Shown here piece by piece: positions 1 to 12,400 of a stretch of 64,000 nucleotides of DNA (within the stretch, counting starts at the first letter, position 1; each line of letters begins with the position of its first letter). The translations under genes were made by a program, and so were the position numbers. The notes beneath the pieces were generated by a model, which had not been told where the DNA came from, did not search any database, and saw only the letters and a program-made list of their open reading frames with translations. The stretch comes from Chlorocebus sabaeus (taxonomy: Eukaryota; Chordata; Mammalia; Primates; Cercopithecidae), in NCBI RefSeq assembly GCF_047675955.1, contig NC_132918.1, positions 90,511,106 through 90,575,105 on the forward strand, in the 5' to 3' direction.

Positions 1-332
1 TGCTGTGGATGAAATGTTGAGATTTACGTGGAGACTCTAAAGATGATCGTTTCTGGATGGATCCCAGTTGTAAATGCTTGAAATAACTTGCTTGCAGTCA
101 CCTGTAATATTTGGTACAAATTAGGACTTGTAATTTATAGGGTTTATAATTAATACTTCAGAATTCGATATATAATTTTGTGATTTTTGAGCTCTTGATT
201 AATAATAGCAGAATAGTAACAGCTCCAAGGGAACTAAACAACACCATCATTCATCAAATGTTGTGAACCTGTTATGAGGTAATTTGAAATATGGAGCCTA
301 CAGTGTTTTTGGTAAAAAAAAAAAAAAAATTC

Positions 333-594
333 TTTGGAGACAGAGTCTCACTCTGTTGCCCAGGCTGGAGTACAGGGATGAAATCATGACTCATTGCGTC
401 CTCAAGTCCCCAGGCCTGAGATCCTCCCACCTCAGCCTCCTGAGTACCTGGGACTATAGGCACACATCACCACACCTGGCTCATTTTATTTTTTGTAGAT
501 ACGGGGTCTCCTTCTGTTGCCCAGGCTGGTCTCAAACTCCTGGCGTCAAGATCCAAAGTACTGGGATTACAGACATGAGCCACCGCGCCTGGCC
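333..594 (-). mobile_element. Old Alu (AluJ-like)
   Basis: Reverse-oriented Alu from GGAGACAGAGTCTC to GCGCCTGGCC, diverged. The flanking tract is A-rich rather than T-rich, so the tail was altered. Confidence 0.9.
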
Positions 595-596
595 CT

Positions 597-1330
597 AAAA
601 ATATTTTTAAACTTCCTTAAAATGCCAAAAAGATAGGAACAACGAAATACTCAAAAAAGGATTGATTTTTAAGCCCGGCTCCACACCAATTTTTATTAAC
701 TTCATTTCTCTGTATCAGAAGTGAGGAATACAAAGATGAATGAAACAGGGTTCCTATCACCATCTAGTGGGAAGGACAGGCTGGCAAACCAACAGTTAAT
801 CAAGGAGGTAATTTAGGTAAATGATTTAGAGTTGACACATTGGATTTATCTTTGGAGGCAGTAATTCCAAGGACAAGAACTAACAACTGCCTTTCTGCCA
901 GAGCTCACATGAGGGTCGGAGTTCTTAGGCATAATTCAAATAGTGAGTTGAACCAGTCCTCAGAGCAGATAACTGCAAACATAGGTTTGCTTAGGTTACA
1001 ATCACTTTCCTGCAGGCAGAAATCTACCATACTATTTCTTGCTGGTATTGAATTTGGTGGCGTTCATGCAGTATTTTCTGGGGTGTCCTATGAATTCTGT
1101 TTCTGGAGACTCTCTCTACTGCCTGAATAGTTTCCTTTGAATTTTATTGTTCTAAAGTAATTATTTTTCATTATGAGTTGCTTTGCTTTGTCCTTTTTTT
1201 TTTTTTTTTTTCAGTTTTTTTGTTAAACATTATTTGTGTGGAAAATTATCCCTTAGGAAGCCATCCATCATTTTCTTGTTTTGATTTTCAAGGAGATGCT
1301 TTTCTATGAGATGGTGATGGAAGTGGATGC
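597..1330. other. Intergenic, nothing recognised
   Basis: AT-rich unique sequence. No gene or clear repeat apart from a poly-T tract at 1195-1212. Confidence 0.6.
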
Positions 1331-1347
1331 TACAATACTAGACATAG

Positions 1348-1647
1348 GGCCTGGCGAAGTGGCTCACGCCTGTAATCCCAGCACTTTGGGAGGTTGAGGC
1401 AGGTGGATCACAAGTTCAAGAGTTTGAGACCAGCCTGGCTGACACGGTGAAACCCTGTCTCTACAAAAAATACACAAGTTGGCTGCGTGTGGTGGTGGGT
1501 GCCTGTAATCCCAGCTACTTGGGAGGCTGAGGCAGGAGAATTGCTTGAACCCAGGAGGCGGAGGTTGCAGTGAGCCGAGACGGCACCACTGCACTCCAGC
1601 CTGGTTGACAATGGAAGACTCCATCTCAGAATAAACAAACAAAAAAC
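1348..1647 (+). mobile_element. Alu with target-site duplication
   Basis: Complete Alu flanked by ACAATACTAGACATAG (1332-1347 and 1648-1663). Confidence 0.95.
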
Positions 1648-1663
1648 ACAATACTAGACATAG

Positions 1664-2894
1664 TTAATGAATAATATTAGTTAACAAGAGGTTTGAGAGC
1701 TAGCAGAGATTCTCTTAAGGTTGTTATTTGATAAATCACTCATTTTCACAGAGTCACTGCTTACTGTGGGTAATATGTTTGCTTTTGGTTGACAATGAAC
1801 CTACTTAGGAGAAGATATGATCCTTCAGGGCTTTTATTTGTTTGAAATGAAAAAATTCTTTCTCTTTTCAATAACAGACAGTGATGCTTTTCTGTTATAA
1901 TTCAAAACAGGTTTCGGAACGCATGTCATTTTCGGGAAGACGGGAAGGATGAATGAATGAGCCAGAGTGCACTTTCTATAACATATACACGGGAAATGGG
2001 AGCTGGATGCAGATAAGTCTTTCATGCTTATTAAGAACATTTTAATGTTTCTCAGTTGATGTATGAAGTACTTGCAATCAGCGTTTGCTTCTTCAATCAC
2101 AAGGAGGCAGCATAGTCTCATGGGAGGAGGGGAAGTGGGTATATTCAAAACACTTGTTCTTCCTGCTGCCTGTGCTGTTCTTGTCCAGAAGGCCCTGCGG
2201 AGCTGGGAGTGTCTCATGGAGTCATTCAGTTCCTTGCTTCCTGGTAGAGTTGCCCCTTAAACATATGAAACAATATCTCCCTAATGCTAAAAATAACCAG
2301 GGTCTGAGTCTAGGACTTTCATGTTGACAGTCTGATGTACCTGGTGGCCCTGGGAGCAGGATGTCCTCATCTCACTCATCTCTGATACTGTGAGTCCTAC
2401 CAAGCCTGGCCAAAGTTGCCTCCTTAATAATTAGTCCTTGAATAGAATCCCCAAGGTAGTGGTTATTGATTTGCAAAATATAACACTGACTTTATACCAT
2501 GTTTTTTTGTCTCATGGAGACAAAAACACTTTTCTCATAGAATATATTGTTTGTGAGGAAATGAACAAAATGAGGTAAAAAACGCAGATCATCTTATGAG
2601 TAAGTTATTTTTCTGATAGAAGTCAGGGTCCAAGTTCAAGTTATAAGTATAACTAGTCACGTAGTTTCACTTAAGTCATTTCACTTTGCTGGGCTTCAGT
2701 CTCCCCAGTTGGAAAATGAATGAATGTGCCTGTGATATTCTGGTTTAAGTTGTGGGAACATACCAGATATAGCAAATGGGGAAGCAATCGTAGCCAGATA
2801 TGTTGAGGCACGTAAATATAAAACATTCTTTATCTGGGTCCTGTTTTCACTTCTGTAACTGATTATTTCTGGGCCCTGGGACATTTATATTCAG
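1664..2894. other. Intergenic, nothing recognised
   Basis: Contains an unremarkable 127-codon minus open frame (1834-2217) with no recognisable domain. Confidence 0.55.
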
Positions 2895-3240
2895 CCTCTG
2901 CATTTGTACATTAATTTGTTCATTGACCCACTCATTTATTCAATAAATATTTATTGAGTACTTAAATATGTGCCAGGAACTGTCCTAGGGCTGAGGATAT
3001 AAGAGGGTACCAAAAAAGCAGGATCTTTTCTTTTTTTTTTTTTTTTTTTCCAGAGAGCCTACCTCCTAGTGGGAGAGATGGACCACAAATACATAAGCAA
3101 ACACAAAATCATTGCAGATTATGAAAAATGATAAGAAAGAGATTAAAAAGTGTGACAGGATGGCAGGTAACTGGGGCCATCACTTTTAGGCAGATGCCTC
3201 TGAGATGCCATCTGAGCTGAGACTTGACAAATGAAATGCC
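2895..3240 (+). mobile_element. Ancient interspersed repeat (TTCATTGACCCACTCATTTATTCAATAAATATTTATTGAG type)
   Basis: AATAAATATTTATTGAGTAC followed by GTGCCAGGAACTGTCCTAGG and GTGGGAGAGATGGACCACAA is a common mammalian dispersed pattern. The class is not assigned. Confidence 0.55.
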
Positions 3241-4253
3241 AGCGATCTCAGCCTCTAAGCCTGCCAAGTTTGAGATGTTATTTTTATTAGTAATTTACAG
3301 GTGCAAATGACCCACCTAGATTGTTTCTAGTGCACAGTATGCTTTGTTGACAAAATGCCCTTAAGCAAAATGCCACAGATGTCAGCTTCAGTTTTGTGGA
3401 TTTTCATAGCATCTTCCAGTAAGGTTGGTCATTGTCATTAGCAACCACTCCCCCGTTTGGGGAGGGAGGACACAGGGTGTACTCTGACTCTGGTGCACAC
3501 ATGAGCTCTCACCAGTCCTGCTGGGACCAGGCTGCAGGCAAAGAACAAACACCTACTTAGTGAACTGTAATGACAAAGGAGTGGCCATTTGCTTCCTCCA
3601 GTGCTGTCCAGGACAGCACCTGAGCCCACTTGTCACTTCCTGGGGACAGAGCTGACTCATAGAGCACTGGCAGTAATTTTGGCCTGGGAGGGGTGGGAAG
3701 CAGAAGGCTCGGATTAAAAGCAGGTGGAGCTGGTGGCTGCCTAGGTAATATGATGGGAATTTTTGTCCACTGACCTGTCCACAGTTCTTGGAATTCTGCT
3801 AGAAGTTGGTATCCAATCCACTTGGTTCTGAAAGGGTTTTTTGATTTTTGATCTTCAGGTCTCTTGCTAATGTGAATGTTTGGAGGAGGATACCACTGTT
3901 TAGAAACATAATTTAACATCTCAAAAAAGACTCACACGAAAAAATCTCAAAATGGCGAAAGTCAGGTTATAGGGGTTAGGCCCTGGATCTCATTTTATCC
4001 AGAATTGTCCTACGTCTGAAATGACAAATTCATATGCTCTACTTTCAGAGCGTGACACGTAGTCTTCTCACCTTCCTACTGAGTCACCCACATTACACTG
4101 CCCTTCAGCCTCCTGGAGACCTCTTTTTCTTTTTTAAAAAAGTTTTATTTTAGGTTCGGGGTATGGAGACCTCTTTTTCTATGAAAGGTTCGCAGTCTGT
4201 ATCTGCGTTAAGATATAGTCATAGACAACTGTTATTCAAAGTAAGGGGCCATG
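3241..4253. other. Intergenic, nothing recognised
   Basis: Unique sequence; a 120-codon minus frame (3557-3919) has no recognisable features. Confidence 0.55.
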
Positions 4254-4549
4254 AGATTGGACACAGTGGCTCACGCTTGTAATCCCAGCATTTTAGGAGG
4301 CTGAGACAGGTGGATTGCTGGAGCCCCAGGAGTTCGAGACCAGCCTAGGCAACATGGTGAAACCTCATCTCTACAAAAAACTACAAAAGTTAGCTGGGCA
4401 TAGTGGCACGCGTCTGTGGTCCCAGCTACTGGGAAGGCCAAGGTGGGAGAATCACTTGACCCCGGGAGGCAGAGGATGCAGTGAGCTATGATTGCACCGT
4501 TACACACCAGCCTGCGCAATAGAATGAGACCCCGTCTCAAAAAAGAAAA
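4254..4549 (+). mobile_element. Alu (older)
   Basis: Two-monomer Alu with A-tail; diverged 5' start (TTGGACACAGTGGCTCACG). Confidence 0.92.
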
Positions 4550-5160
4550 GGTAAAGGGCCGTGATTCTATGTCTATTTGTGTGTGTATGATTTTATCACT
4601 TTATTTGACAATCGGTGGTTGGCTCTCACCCACATTGACTGTCTATAGATTTTTGAAAGTGGTAACAGGTACATAGTTAAAACAAAGTGTAGAGTTTGTT
4701 TGGTGAACCTTCACCTCATGATGTTTTCTGCATGATAAACATGGATGTGGTAGGGCCCTTCCTTTCACCTAACATTTGTTGAGCCTAGTATTAGTGCGTA
4801 CATCTGGAGTCCCCATCTCCCATCATGGCAGATTTCTGGATCTCTCTTGAGTGCCTGAGGGGCATTCTTCTTGAAGCCCACTTCGTGGACGCACCTGTAA
4901 ATGTTGATGGTGTATCCTCAGGTCACCACCTCATTGATGGCAGAATGACCCCCCTTCTTCTGGCTACCCTTTTTGCAGGAGTCATTCTGCTGGGCCCAAG
5001 TGGGAAGTCACATATCTTCTATTACCTACCTCTCAGCTTAAGAAAATATTACTGTGATAGGTTGAAAAATGCTCTTCCAAAGCTACCAAGTCCTCATCTC
5101 TGAAGCCTGGAAATGTTAAATTTGGAAAAAATGTCATGGCAGATATGATTGAGCGAAGGC

Positions 5161-5463
5161 TTTTTTTTTCCTTTGAGACGGAGTCACGCTCTGTCGCCCA
5201 GGCTGGAGTGCAGTGGTGCAGTGGTGTGTTCTTGGCTCATGGCAACGTCTACCTCCTGGATTCAAGCAATTCTCCTGCCTCAGCCTCCTGAGTAGCTGGG
5301 ATTACAGGCATGCACCACCATGGCCAGTTAATTTTTGTATTTTTAGTAGAGATGGGGTTTCACCATGTTGGCCAGGCTGGTCTCATACTTCTGACCTCAA
5401 GTGATCCACCTGCCTCAGACTCCTAAAGTGCTGGGATTACAGGCATGAGCCACTGTGCCCAGC
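5161..5463 (-). mobile_element. Alu inserted in the MLT1-type LTR
   Basis: Poly-T followed by GAGACGGAGTC, ending CTGTGCCCAGC. Confidence 0.94.
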
Positions 5464-5571
5464 AGAGTTAGGGCTTTTGAAGTAGGGAGATTATCCTGGA
5501 TTATCCAGGTGGGCCCTAAATGTAATTACATGTATTCTTTTGGAGACAGGCAGAAGATTTCACACAGTGCG

Positions 5572-5613
5572 CACACACACACACACACGCGCGTGCTCAC
5601 ACACACACGCACG
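5572..5613. repeat. CA/CG-type microsatellite
   Basis: An interrupted (CA)n run with CGCGCG lies inside an MLT1-type LTR. Confidence 0.85.
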
Positions 5614-5944
5614 CCACGTGGAGACAAGCAGATTTGAAGATTGGAGTGTTGTCGCCACAAACCAAGGAATGCCATCAGCCACCAAAACATCAAAAGTTGG
5701 AAGAAGTAAGGAACAGATTCTCCCCTAGAGCCTCCACAGCCCTGCCCACACCTTCATTTCAGCCCAGCGATACTGGTTTTGGACTTCTGGCCTCCAGAAC
5801 TATGAGAGAATAAATTTCAGGTGCTTTAAACCACTGAGTTTGTGGTTATTTGTCACAGCAGCCACAGAAACTAATGCAGTTACCCATGCAATGAAAGTCA
5901 GTGGTGTTCCTCTACCCAATTGCAACCTTCTCCCTCCACTCTCT

Positions 5945-6680
5945 GGAGGGAACCAGGATCTTGAATTTGGCGTTTATTATTTCCTGCATTTCATTATACT
6001 TTATTGCATGTTTATGTATTCTGAAATAATGTCATTTTATATATTCATACTGTATCCTATAAATTGCTTTTTGCTCAACATATTTTATAGATTATATATA
6101 TTGATACATGTAGCTCTAGTTTTCTCTAGTTTTCCATGGTGTGTATGCATACCTGCACATATGTGTGCATGCTACAATTTTTTTTTTTTTGAGACGGAGT
6201 TTTTCTCTGTCGCCCAGCCTGAGGTGCAGTGGCGCAATCTTGGCTCACTGCAACCTCCACCTCCCAGGTTCCAGTGATTCTCCTGCCTCAGCCTCCCGAG
6301 TAGCTGGGATTACAGGCGTGCGCCACCATGCCCAGCTAATTTTCGTATTTTTAGTAGAGACGGGGTTTCACCATTTTGGCCAGGCTGGTCTGGAACTCCT
6401 GGCCTCAAGTAAACTGCCCACCTGGGCCTCCCAAAGTGCTGGAATTACAGGCGTGAGCCACTGTACCCAGCCCACAATTTCTACATCAGTTCTTCTGTTA
6501 ATGGACATTTAGGTTGTTTTTGGTTTTTCTGTCTTTCAAACAGTGCTGCAGTGAACATTTTCATATGTGTCTTCTTGTGCTTATGTGCAGAAGTGTATCT
6601 AGGATGTTTACCAGAGAAGAGAATTACTAGGTCATCCTCAGCTTTACTAGTTTTTGTCAAATTGCTCTGCGAAAGAGCAG
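5945..6680 (-). mobile_element. Old LINE-derived fragment interrupted by an Alu
   Basis: CATTTAGGTTGTTTTTGG, AGTGCTGCAGTGAACATTTT and ACTAGGTCATCCTCAGC resemble antisense old LINE sequence. The Alu at 6178-6473 splits it. Confidence 0.55.
6178..6473 (-). mobile_element. Alu
   Basis: Poly-T start, GAGACGGAGTTTTTC, ending at CCCAGCC. ACAATTT flanks both sides. Confidence 0.94.
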
Positions 6681-7987
6681 ATGTGGGTTGGATTTTGGCA
6701 GCAGGACATTTCAACAAAAGGATGATGTGTACGAAAGGTACAGAAAGGCGAGGCGCGGGGAGTGGTCGTAAGTGGTCTTTTTCTTTGAAAAAGCAGTGTT
6801 TCTCAGTCAAGTCAGGGAAGCAGATTTGGATCACCCTGGAGAATGTTTTGCAACCTTTTGCCCTCTGTCTCCCCATTCTAGGATGTCTTCCCAAGGAACT
6901 GATGTATTTCCCCTCTAGGTAATTGCGACATGCTTTGGTTGAGAACCAAAAATGGCTGCCTGAGAAGGAGCCATGGGAGAAGAGGCAGGCAAGTTGGGTG
7001 GGGAGGACTGAGATGCCCAGCCAGGAGGATGCGTGTCAATCGGGGTCACAGAAAGTCTCTAAGCAGAAGCTGAGCACCTTCTCCTCTACAGATACCCAGA
7101 GGCAGCATTGGGGCTACAGCACCCCCAGACTAAGAGCTTTGGGATAGAGTTTAACTACATGTATTACACTCCAGCTTTGATAGCTCTTTTCCCAATTCTT
7201 CCAGCCTTGTTCACTGAGAGAGTCACTTTATAATTCAATAAGTTGTTGTTCCTCCTGGATCTCTGGGTATACTGAAGATGCTGAAGGTTGGCTTTTTAAT
7301 ACTTTAATTATAATTAGTATACTAGGAAAACTCCGGAGAATAACGTACAGTACTTTTGTGCATTTATAGACTATAATATGGAATATGAGTAAAATATACG
7401 TATCCCCAAGGAGCCAGATATACATCAAAATAGTTAAGTGGGAGCATAGCTTGGGGGTAGAACATTTGACTGCAAAATAACATGTACATTGGTAAGCTTT
7501 AGAAAGACACAAAACAATCTACAGGGTTGGTCTTATAAATAAGTCTGTGGCTTATTGTCCCTAAAAATGATGTAAGACTCCCTCTTTGTCAGCAAAATCT
7601 CACCTTATTTATCATGTACAAAGCCATAAGACTAAATGTTTGACCTGGAAGAGTTGCTGGAGAAATCTGGTAGAGTGAGTGGCTAATAAGTGGGGTCGGG
7701 GCTAGCGCTGGGCCCACTCCCAGTACCTCTCACCGCACTGCTCCTTAGCATTTCCAATGATTAGTTCAGATCGCCTTACTCTGCTGGAAAATGTTAGGGA
7801 ACTCTTGAGCCTATTTGAATGTTGTGTTTACTGGAAGCACTGATTGCAGCATGAAAGTTGACCACATTTAACAAATCTAACAAACTGTAGTAGTTTCTCA
7901 CTACCAAGGTGAAAATGATTGCTTCTGGGGTGGAAATCTGTTATAAAATAAAACAATGCTTAGACAAATATAAATATAAAAACTTTC
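6681..7987. other. Intergenic, nothing recognised
   Basis: Unique sequence without gene signals. Confidence 0.55.
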
Positions 7988-8294
7988 GGCTGGGCACAGT
8001 GGCTCACATCTGTAATCCCAGCACTTTGGGAGGCCGAGGCAGGTGGATCACCTGAGATCAGGAGTTCAAGACCAGCCTGGCCAACATGGTGAAACCCCGT
8101 CTCTACTAAAAATACAAAAATTAGCTGGGCGTGGTGGCACATGCCTGTAATCCCAGCTATTCGGGAGGCTGAAGCAGGAGAATCGCTTGAACCCGGGAGG
8201 CAGAGGTTGCAGTGAGGTGAGATCACACCACTGCACTCCAGCCTGGGCAACAAGAGCGAAACTCCGTCTCAAAAAAATAATAAGTAAAAAAAAA
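7988..8294 (+). mobile_element. Alu
   Basis: Complete. AAAAACTTTC flanks both ends. Confidence 0.95.
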
Positions 8295-9526
8295 ACTTTC
8301 TAAATTACTTGATATCTTTCTTAATGTCTCCTAGAAAAGTGTATAGAGAACCTTTTTGGTAGTAAATAAAGATTGCTTTCATAGAGAAATTTTACACTAC
8401 AACACATCCTATATTCACAAACTAGTACATCTCAGCTGTTCTGTGGATGTGGTAGAATAGGGCAATAGTCCAGAAAAGTCTCAAGGTCTGAGGTAGTTGC
8501 TGGAAGAAGCAGCTTATTTCTTTGGACACCTGACTTACAAGAGGGTCAGGCTAAACTAGAAGGAGGTTTTAGGATCTGAAGTTTTAGGGCCTCCACTCCA
8601 AGTAGCAGCAGCAGAACTATAAAAGGGGGGAAATTATCCATGATTCCACCACTCTAACACATTAATTGCCTTCATTTTCTCTGTTCACTTTTAGTTCTTA
8701 ATTTTATGCCACTTCATGAGGCTATAAATACAGCATAGTTAAAATGCAACATTCTGTCTTTCACTCAACATTACATTGTGAGCGCTTTTGTCTGAGGACT
8801 ATTTTGGTTGCAGGAACATTTACTCAGTCAAGTTAAATTGTCTCAGAAAATAGTTGTGTGTACGTGCCTAATCTTACAGAAACCAAGGGCAGGCACCTAA
8901 GCTGGCTAAGCTCCCCAGGAACTGCTGCTAGGACAGGGAGAGCCAACAGCTACTGAAGCTGCTCTGTCTGGGGCATTGGGTGGGCGGAGGGATCTCTGCT
9001 TATCCTGCGTTTCTGCTCTGCACACATCACTTCAGTAGTGCATGGCCAGTAGTGGCCACTACAAACGACATGACATTACAGTACCAGAGCTTTTAATGAT
9101 CTTCTTTCCAGACTGCTTAAAGTCAAACCCTTATTTGATTGTCTCAATTTATCTTTTCCCTCCCGTGAGGCCATAGACTCAGAGGTTTCTGTTCAGCCTG
9201 TGGATTGGCTGTCGTTGGCTCAGGTGGTCCAATCAGGTGTGGCTGGGGAGGTGGAGTCACATACTTTAGATTCTGGCTCTGCAGGGCAGCAAGGCCATGC
9301 GCTGGGACTCCCCCAGCAGTGAGTGTGGCTTCGTAGTTCTTACAACTAAAAATGTTCATGAACGCATGACATCACATCAAGTGGCTGTTTCATAATTTAT
9401 GACCCTTCCTCTGCTGTTAGCTTTCGTTTATCGCCCCTTTCAGCTTGGGGATGGCTACAAGTAAAACTATGAACATTCTTGTGCATACATTTTCCTTTTC
9501 ATCTTCCAGATTATATAAAATAATCT
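8295..9526. other. Intergenic with faint LINE-like remnants
   Basis: The segments near 8700-8790 and 9440-9500 resemble old LINE debris. No gene seen. Confidence 0.45.
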
Positions 9527-9825
9527 TTAAATTACATAGAGATTACATTCTCTGAGCACCTCCAGAACAGAAAACATAACCTTGCAATTTTTTCTTGTTT
9601 TATAAAAGGGGTCTGTATTTGCTAGAGATTTCTACTTAAGTAGCTATGGGCAATAGGATGTGATATCAGGGATCTGCTTCAAAGCACTCTAGGAGAAAAA
9701 TTAGGGGATGATAATAGCTGAAGCAAGATTGGTGAAATCTCTAGCAAATAACAACAACAAAAAATTTCAAGGTTATGTTTTCTGTTCTGGAGGTGCTCCG
9801 AGAAGGTAATCTCTATGTAATTTAA
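9527..9825. repeat. Long imperfect inverted repeat (hairpin), arms about 106 and 92 bp, loop about 101 bp
   Basis: The left arm 9527-9632 (AAATTACATAGAGATTACAT ... GCTAGAGATTTC) is the reverse complement of the right arm 9734-9825, with a few mismatches and an extra ~20 bp in the left arm. Matching blocks include GAGCACCTCCAGAACAGAAA and TATTTGCTAGAGATTTC. It lies about 2.3 kb beyond the APOD poly(A) signal. It may be an inverted LINE-type insertion or a palindromic transposon relic. Confidence 0.9.
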
Positions 9826-10764
9826 GGTGAGCTTATATTTTATATATACTGCTGGAGCGGATGATGGGTATGTGGAGATTTATGATACATTATTGAATCT
9901 GTTTTGTGGTTTGTGTCCTACTTCCTTTCTCTTTCTCTCCCCTCTGGATTTTTTGTTGTTAGTCCCCATGTTTCCTCTAGACATTTGGTACTCACATGCT
10001 GCCCTGTGATTCCCCCAAATTTTTCTCAGGTTCAGTGACCCTGACACCTACCTCATAGGTTCCTTTTCCCTCCTTACCTAAAAACTCAAGTCCATCTGTC
10101 TATCTACCTATTCAGTAATTCATTCACATAAAAAAAAAGTGAGCCTATGTATTGGTCAAGACACGAAAAATGTTGCAAAATATAGTGACTTTCATTGTTT
10201 TAGATGTTACTAGACAGCTATTAAGAGGAATGAAATCACAACTTATTATGTACCCTGAGATAAAAGCCAGCTCGCCAGTGCAACGCTCAGGAATGACTGT
10301 CTTTCAGCAGAGAAGCCAGATGCCCTCTGTCAGGGGGTGGTGGGGCCAGTGTGCCAGAGTGTAGGGTGTGGCTGCAGGCAGAGCCTGGGAGAGGCCCTCC
10401 TCCCTCCAGGCCCACCTCCTCACTGCCTTTTTGCTAACGGCTTTCAGCCTTCTGGGATTTAGAATTGGAAGCTACATTCTGAGGTCATATTTATTTTGTT
10501 AAATGAAAATTGTATATATTAAAATCCTTGGGATTTTTGTAATCATTAAAGCATCAAAGAGACTCGAGTGCTCCAGAAAATGAGCATTTCATATTCATGT
10601 TAAAAAAGCAAAAATCTAATCAGATGGCTTAATTTTCTATTCATTTCCCAAAACATTAGAAAATTGTCAGTTATGTGAGCTAAGTTAAGTTAAATTACAG
10701 GGCCAACATTCTGAGGTCTTTCTGATTTTAAAAGTCACAATGTTAAAAAACCAAACTCAAGGAA

Positions 10765-11062
10765 GTTTTTTTTATTTTTGTAATGGAGTCTTGCTCTGTC
10801 ACCCACTCTGGAGTGCAATGGCACCATCTCGTCTCATTACAACCTCTGCCTCCCGGGTTCAAGCAATTTTCCTGCCTCAGCCTTCTGAGTAGCTGGGACT
10901 ACAGGCGCCTGCCACCACACCTGGCTAAGTTTTGTATTTTTAGTAGAGACAGGGCTTCACCATGTTGGGCAGGCTGGTCTCAAACTCCTGACATCAGGTG
11001 ATCCACCCACCTTGGCCTTCCAAAGTGCTGGGATTACAGGCATGAGCCACCGCGCCTGGCCA
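10765..11062 (-). mobile_element. Alu
   Basis: Complete reverse-oriented Alu ending GCGCCTGGCC. Confidence 0.94.
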
Positions 11063-11184
11063 GAAAGAGGTTCTTGAGACCTGTTGGTACTGGGAAGTTG
11101 GAGTGCTCATAGGCATAGCTGCACAACCCTAGTGCTTACCTGTGTCTGGCAGGGGTTGGGACTTTCCTGGAGCTCCCTGGCATC

Positions 11185-11346
11185 CTCTGTGTGCCTCTGC
11201 CTTTGCACTCTTCACCTTGGATTATAATTGCATCTTTATCTGTTTCTCCCTCACTAGACTGTGAGCTTCTATGGGAGGACAGGGATTCTATATTTTCCAT
11301 TCCTGGAATGCAATTGGGCTTCCGTAAATATCAGTTGAATGAATGA
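11185..11346 (+). mobile_element. L2 3'-end fragment
   Basis: GACTGTGAGCTTCTATGGGA ... GTTGAATGAATGACA is typical of L2 3' ends. Confidence 0.6.
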
Positions 11347-11350
11347 CAGC

Positions 11351-11455
11351 ACACATATACACACACATATATATGTATTTTAAAATACATATGGATTATA
11401 TATATATGTATTTTAAAATACGTATAGATTATATATATATATGTATTTTTTTCTT
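11351..11455. repeat. AT-rich tandem of palindromic units
   Basis: Units containing ATGTATTTTAAAATACAT (a perfect palindrome core) alternate with ATTATATATATAT, repeated about 2.5 times after an ACACATATAC start. Confidence 0.85.
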
Positions 11456-11767
11456 AAAAAAAAAACTCCCTATGTTCTTCCTCGTAGATTCTCCTCTTCC
11501 TTACATAAACCCCTAGATGGGCTCATTCTTCAGCCTGACTCTGAAGACCTGAGGAGAAAGTAAACACTTCAAGGAAACTGCCCCACAGAGACTCCGAGCC
11601 CCCAAGTAATTCCCCCTGAAGGGAGCATCTACTCCAGAATGGGGGCATTTGGATTCAGGTCACCCAGAATATGCCTTTGCCATCAGCTTCCCCGCTTCCA
11701 GAAACAGGATTGTTACCTTTAAACTAGGACAATTCAGTGCTTGGTTTTTTCAACATAACTGCTTCAG

Positions 11768-12083
11768 GATTTTTTTTTTTTCTTTTTTCTTTTTTCTTTT
11801 TAGAGGCAGTGTCTTGCTCTGTTGCCCAGGCTGCAGTGCAGTGGTGCCATCATAGCTCACTGTACCCTCAAACTCTTGGGCTCAAGTGATCCTCCTGCCA
11901 CCACCTCCTGAGTAGCTAGCATAGGTGTGCACCACCATACCCAGCTAATTTTTTAAAATTTTTTGTAGAGATGAGGTCTTGCTATGTTGCCCAGACTGGT
12001 CTTGAACTCCTGGCCTCAGGTGATCCTCCTGCCTCAGCCTCCCAAAGTACTGGAATTACAGGCATGAGCCACCACGACCAGCC
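11768..12083 (-). mobile_element. Old Alu just past the APOD poly(A) site
   Basis: Diverged AluJ-like copy with a T-rich head containing TTTTTC interruptions. Confidence 0.9.
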
Positions 12084-12159
12084 TGTTTAAGGATTTCTAA
12101 GCATAAGCTTATAATGAAAAACCCACAATAATTAATCCAACTTGCAATCACCGTGAGCA

Positions 12160-12400
12160 CAGCAGGTCAGCAACCAGTTTATTTTGCGGCTAGCAGGGTA
12201 ACAGGGTAGGGTATGGCTGTGTATTCAGGCCAACTCCCTTGAGCTCCTCACCACTGTCTTCCGTGGTCAACCCTCCCTTCTGGTGTTTGCGAAGGTTTGT
12301 CATGGTTGATTGGTTTGTGTTTATGAGGAGTGGGTGGGGTGGGGGAAAGCAAAGCAGGAAATGTAACGTGGAGTGGGCACAGCCTCCCTGTGGAGCGTGG
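12160..12400 (-). other. APOD: APOD 3' UTR, end approximate
   Basis: About 240 nt follow the stop codon before cleavage is expected 15-25 nt below the AATAAA at 12178-12183. An old minus-oriented Alu (11768-12083) lies just beyond. The cleavage site is inferred. Confidence 0.7.
12178..12183 (-). terminator. APOD: APOD poly(A) signal AATAAA
   Basis: Canonical AATAAA on the minus strand, about 220 nt after the stop codon, in the context GCAAAATAAACTGG. It is the first canonical signal after the stop. Confidence 0.8.

Larger units (their letters stand above)
5045..5885 (+). mobile_element. MLT1-type (ERVL-MaLR) LTR split by an Alu
   Basis: The segments 5045-5160 and 5463-5885 flank an Alu. Hallmarks are ATTATCCTGGATTATCCAGG, GGCCCTAAATGTAATTACAT, GGACTTCTGGCCTCCAGAAC and the end TTTGTCACAGCAGCCACAGA. 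An internal CA repeat has expanded. Confidence 0.75.

Noticed and set aside
1364..1651. Many frames with SPRLECSG, LPSSWDYR or VAGITG patterns across the window
   Set aside because: These are the standard translations of Alu elements, not proteins.
4825..5103. 92-codon plus frame in unique DNA
   Set aside because: No domain, no conservation evidence, and it runs into an MLT1-type LTR.
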